From: DATAYF01 sp036272735 | GTDB lineage: Bacteria > Chloroflexota > Ktedonobacteria > Ktedonobacterales > Ktedonobacteraceae | Direction of reading: 5' to 3' | Length of the DNA: 6,589 nt | NCBI GenBank assembly: GCA_036272735.1 | Contig: DATAYF010000203.1 | Coordinates: forward strand, 1-6,589 | In this document: positions 4,578 through 6,589 of the stretch, one piece after another | How positions within the stretch are numbered: position 1 is the first letter of the stretch | How the letters are laid out: the number at the start of each line of letters is the position of its first letter | The notes under the pieces: generated by a model | The model's database searches: none | The model's input: the letters and a program-made list of their open reading frames with translations, nothing else | Told to the model about the DNA's origin: nothing | Program-made: the position numbers and the translations under genes

Positions 4578-6551
4578 ATGAGCGAACCACAGAGCGGTGT
4601 CACGCAAACCCACTCAACCGGCAATGTCATGCCTCCAGCTTCGGGCGATACGGCGTCTCGCGTGCCGATCGAGCCGGGGACGATGTTGAGCATCCGGGAG
4701 GCACATGATGTCACCCTTTCGCCTGATGGGCAGCGGGTCGCGTTTACCCTGTCGGCATTCGTGGCTGATCAGCAGAAAGAGCAGTCGCGTATCTGGATGG
4801 TGGAGACCTCCGGAAAGGGTGAAGCCCAGCCTTTGACCAGAGGGTCGAAAGACGACATGTACCCGCGCTGGTCCCCCGATAGTCGGCAGCTTGCCTACAT
4901 CTCTACAGAAGAAGGCGAGAAGGAGAAGCCACAATTGCATGTCATAGAGGTACATGGCGGCGAGGCGAGGCGTGTCTGCACCATGCCTAACGGCGTGAGC
5001 GACCCGGAATGGGCGCCTGATGGCAGCCGCATCGCTTTTCTCTCGCTGGAAGGCGAGATGCCACAAAGCGATCCTCTTGTTGTCGTACCCGCACGGCATC
5101 GTCGCCTGTGGATAGTGCGGCCTGACTTCGCTATCCCTGAACCAGTCACACCGGATAATCTCACCGTGTGGGAATATGCCTGGTCGCCCGATGGAAAACA
5201 GATCGCTGTCTATTACTCAACGGGACCAGATGAGACAGACTGGTACAATGGGCAGATCGGCATTGTGCCCGCCGGCGGCGGTGCGGTACGTCAGATTTCG
5301 CAGTTGGAGGGCCAGGCGAGCGGCCTTGCCTGGTCGCCTGATGGCAGGCAGATAGCCTACATTACAGGCAATTGGAGCGATCGGGGACTCGTTGGCGGTG
5401 ATCTGTTCGTGCAATCGATTGAGGGCGGTGAGGCTCGTAATCTTACCCCTAACGGGAAGAGCAGTCTGAGCTGGTGTCGCTGGTTTCCTGATGGCAAGCA
5501 GCTGCTCTACGCGGCATGGTCTGGCGTAACCCATCAAATTGGCCTCCTGAATGAGCAGGATGGCAGCATGGAGACGCTGGCCGAAGATTTTGTGATCGGT
5601 GAGCGTTTTGGCCCGCGCTTCTCCGCAACACCTGATCTCCGAAGTATTGCTGTCACTCATTCCACGCATGAACATCCCTACGACGTGTGGTTTGGTGAAC
5701 TGAGCGAGGATGGCAGCGCCAAGAACGGCATCGAGTGGCGGCGACTCACGCGGCTGAACCCCATCGCGGAAGAGACACTGGCGATCGCGCCCACAGAGCG
5801 CTTCCGCTACGAAAGCATCGACGGCTGGCAGATTGATGCGCTGCTTACCTCGCCGCTTCACCACGATGGCAAGACGCCGCCTCCATTAGTGGTACATGTG
5901 CATGGTGGCCCGTCTTCCGCTTACGTCGATAGCTGGGGTGGATGGGCGCAGGTGCTGGCCTCGGCAGGCTTTGCCGTGCTTGAAGCCAACATTCGCGGCA
6001 GTCAGGGGCGCGGAACAGCCTTCTCCGATGCTGTGCTGGGCAACATGGGTGGGAAGGACTTTCAAGACATTATGCGTGGCGTCGATTACCTGATCCAGCG
6101 CGGCCTGGTAGATGCCAACCGCATCGGCATTATGGGCTGGAGTTACGGCGGTTTCATGACGGCCTGGGCGGTGACGCAGACGGATCGTTTCAAGGCTGCG
6201 ATGATGGGTGCGGGCATCTGCGACTTCCACAGCTTCCACGCGCAAACAAACATCCCCAACTGGGACCGGCGTTTCATCGGCGCCGACATGCTGGAACATC
6301 CTGAAGCCTATCGCGAGCGCTCGGCCATTACTTACGCTGCCCGTGTGACTACTCCCACGCTGATCGCTCACGGTGAAAAGGACGAGTGCGTGCCGGTCAA
6401 CCAGGCGTACGCCTTCCAGCGCGCTCTCAAGGAGCGCGGCGTTCCTGTCGAACTGGTCGTCTATCCTCGTGAGGGTCACGGCCCAAAAGAGAAAAGCCAC
6501 CTGCGTGATCTGGAAGAGCGTCTGGTACGCTGGTGTAAACACTATTTGTAG
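4578..6551 (+). CDS. S9 family peptidase (acylaminoacyl-peptidase / prolyl oligopeptidase type)
   Basis: A 657-residue serine peptidase with the two-domain plan of family S9. The N-terminal part (about residues 35-400) is a beta-propeller with repeated PD40/TolB-like blades: LSPDGQRVAFTLS, RWSPDSRQLAYIS, EWAPDGSRIAFLS, AWSPDGKQIAVYY, AWSPDGRQIAYIT and RWFPDGKQLLYAA. The C-terminal alpha/beta-hydrolase domain has the HVHGGP oxyanion region, nucleophile Ser522 in GWSYGG, Asp602 in HGEKDECVP and His634 in REGHGP. Spacing and motifs fit acylaminoacyl-peptidase-like enzymes, which release residues or short peptides from small peptides while the propeller excludes folded proteins. It has no signal peptide, so it should be cytoplasmic. 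The start at 4578 is supported by an AGGAG 8 nt upstream. The gene is intact, of normal length, GC-rich and apparently monocistronic. Its promoter region borders the IS4 insertion. No terminator is evident in the 38 nt after the stop. Confidence 0.95.
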   Translation: MSEPQSGVTQTHSTGNVMPPASGDTASRVPIEPGTMLSIREAHDVTLSPDGQRVAFTLSAFVADQQKEQSRIWMVETSGKGEAQPLTRGSKDDMYPRWSPDSRQLAYISTEEGEKEKPQLHVIEVHGGEARRVCTMPNGVSDPEWAPDGSRIAFLSLEGEMPQSDPLVVVPARHRRLWIVRPDFAIPEPVTPDNLTVWEYAWSPDGKQIAVYYSTGPDETDWYNGQIGIVPAGGGAVRQISQLEGQASGLAWSPDGRQIAYITGNWSDRGLVGGDLFVQSIEGGEARNLTPNGKSSLSWCRWFPDGKQLLYAAWSGVTHQIGLLNEQDGSMETLAEDFVIGERFGPRFSATPDLRSIAVTHSTHEHPYDVWFGELSEDGSAKNGIEWRRLTRLNPIAEETLAIAPTERFRYESIDGWQIDALLTSPLHHDGKTPPPLVVHVHGGPSSAYVDSWGGWAQVLASAGFAVLEANIRGSQGRGTAFSDAVLGNMGGKDFQDIMRGVDYLIQRGLVDANRIGIMGWSYGGFMTAWAVTQTDRFKAAMMGAGICDFHSFHAQTNIPNWDRRFIGADMLEHPEAYRERSAITYAARVTTPTLIAHGEKDECVPVNQAYAFQRALKERGVPVELVVYPREGHGPKEKSHLRDLEERLVRWCKHYL

Positions 6552-6589
6552 CCCGTCCGAAATGTCACACTATGTGTTATCAGCCCAAA

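Overview
The window looks like an accessory stretch of a bacterial chromosome. Two ordinary, GC-rich housekeeping-type genes sit at its edges: a GNAT acetyltransferase on the left and an S9 prolyl-oligopeptidase-type peptidase on the right, both on the + strand. About 4 kb of lower-GC DNA between them is filled with transposon debris. A YwbE-family gene, IS4-type and ISL3-type transposases, TIR-bounded miniature elements and an S9 peptidase of acylaminoacyl-peptidase type would suit a large repeat-rich Gram-positive-like or Chloroflexota (Ktedonobacteria-like) genome. That placement is an inference and not secure.

Layout. (1) 50-532: GNAT N-acetyltransferase. (2) 546-667: a MITE-like element with long terminal inverted repeats, inserted 13 nt after the GNAT stop and abutting an unrecognised small ORF (675-1028) that has no ATG and may have lost its start. 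(3) 1032-1298, minus strand: C-terminal remnant of an ISL3-family transposase. It lies directly behind an apparently intact ywbE-like gene (1301-1498, minus). (4) 1499-2358: no convincing gene. It holds a cluster of six roughly 20-23-nt-spaced direct repeats that resembles multi-site transposase-binding ends, a perfect 42-bp hairpin, and a second miniature element with 23-bp TIRs (2065-2186). (5) 2359-2865, minus: a hypothetical, mostly helical protein with one TPR-like stretch, whose 5' end has been cut and replaced by an insertion. (6) 2854-4286: a complete 1433-bp IS4-family insertion sequence with 16-bp TIRs. Its transposase is split by a +1 frameshift but keeps all DDE/YREK residues. (7) 4287-4327: an unusual palindromic junction. 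It is best explained by IS insertion into a terminator-like hairpin with a 12-bp target duplication plus a 20-bp inverted duplication of flanking DNA. (8) 4578-6551: S9 peptidase with a strong Shine-Dalgarno sequence.

The genes do not form a functional operon. The common theme is a landing zone for mobile elements between two chromosomal genes. I did not find a convincing new defence, biosynthetic or signalling system. The most interesting signals are the IS/hairpin junction, the repeat cluster at 1705-1860, and the three separate inverted-repeat elements with no transposase of their own.
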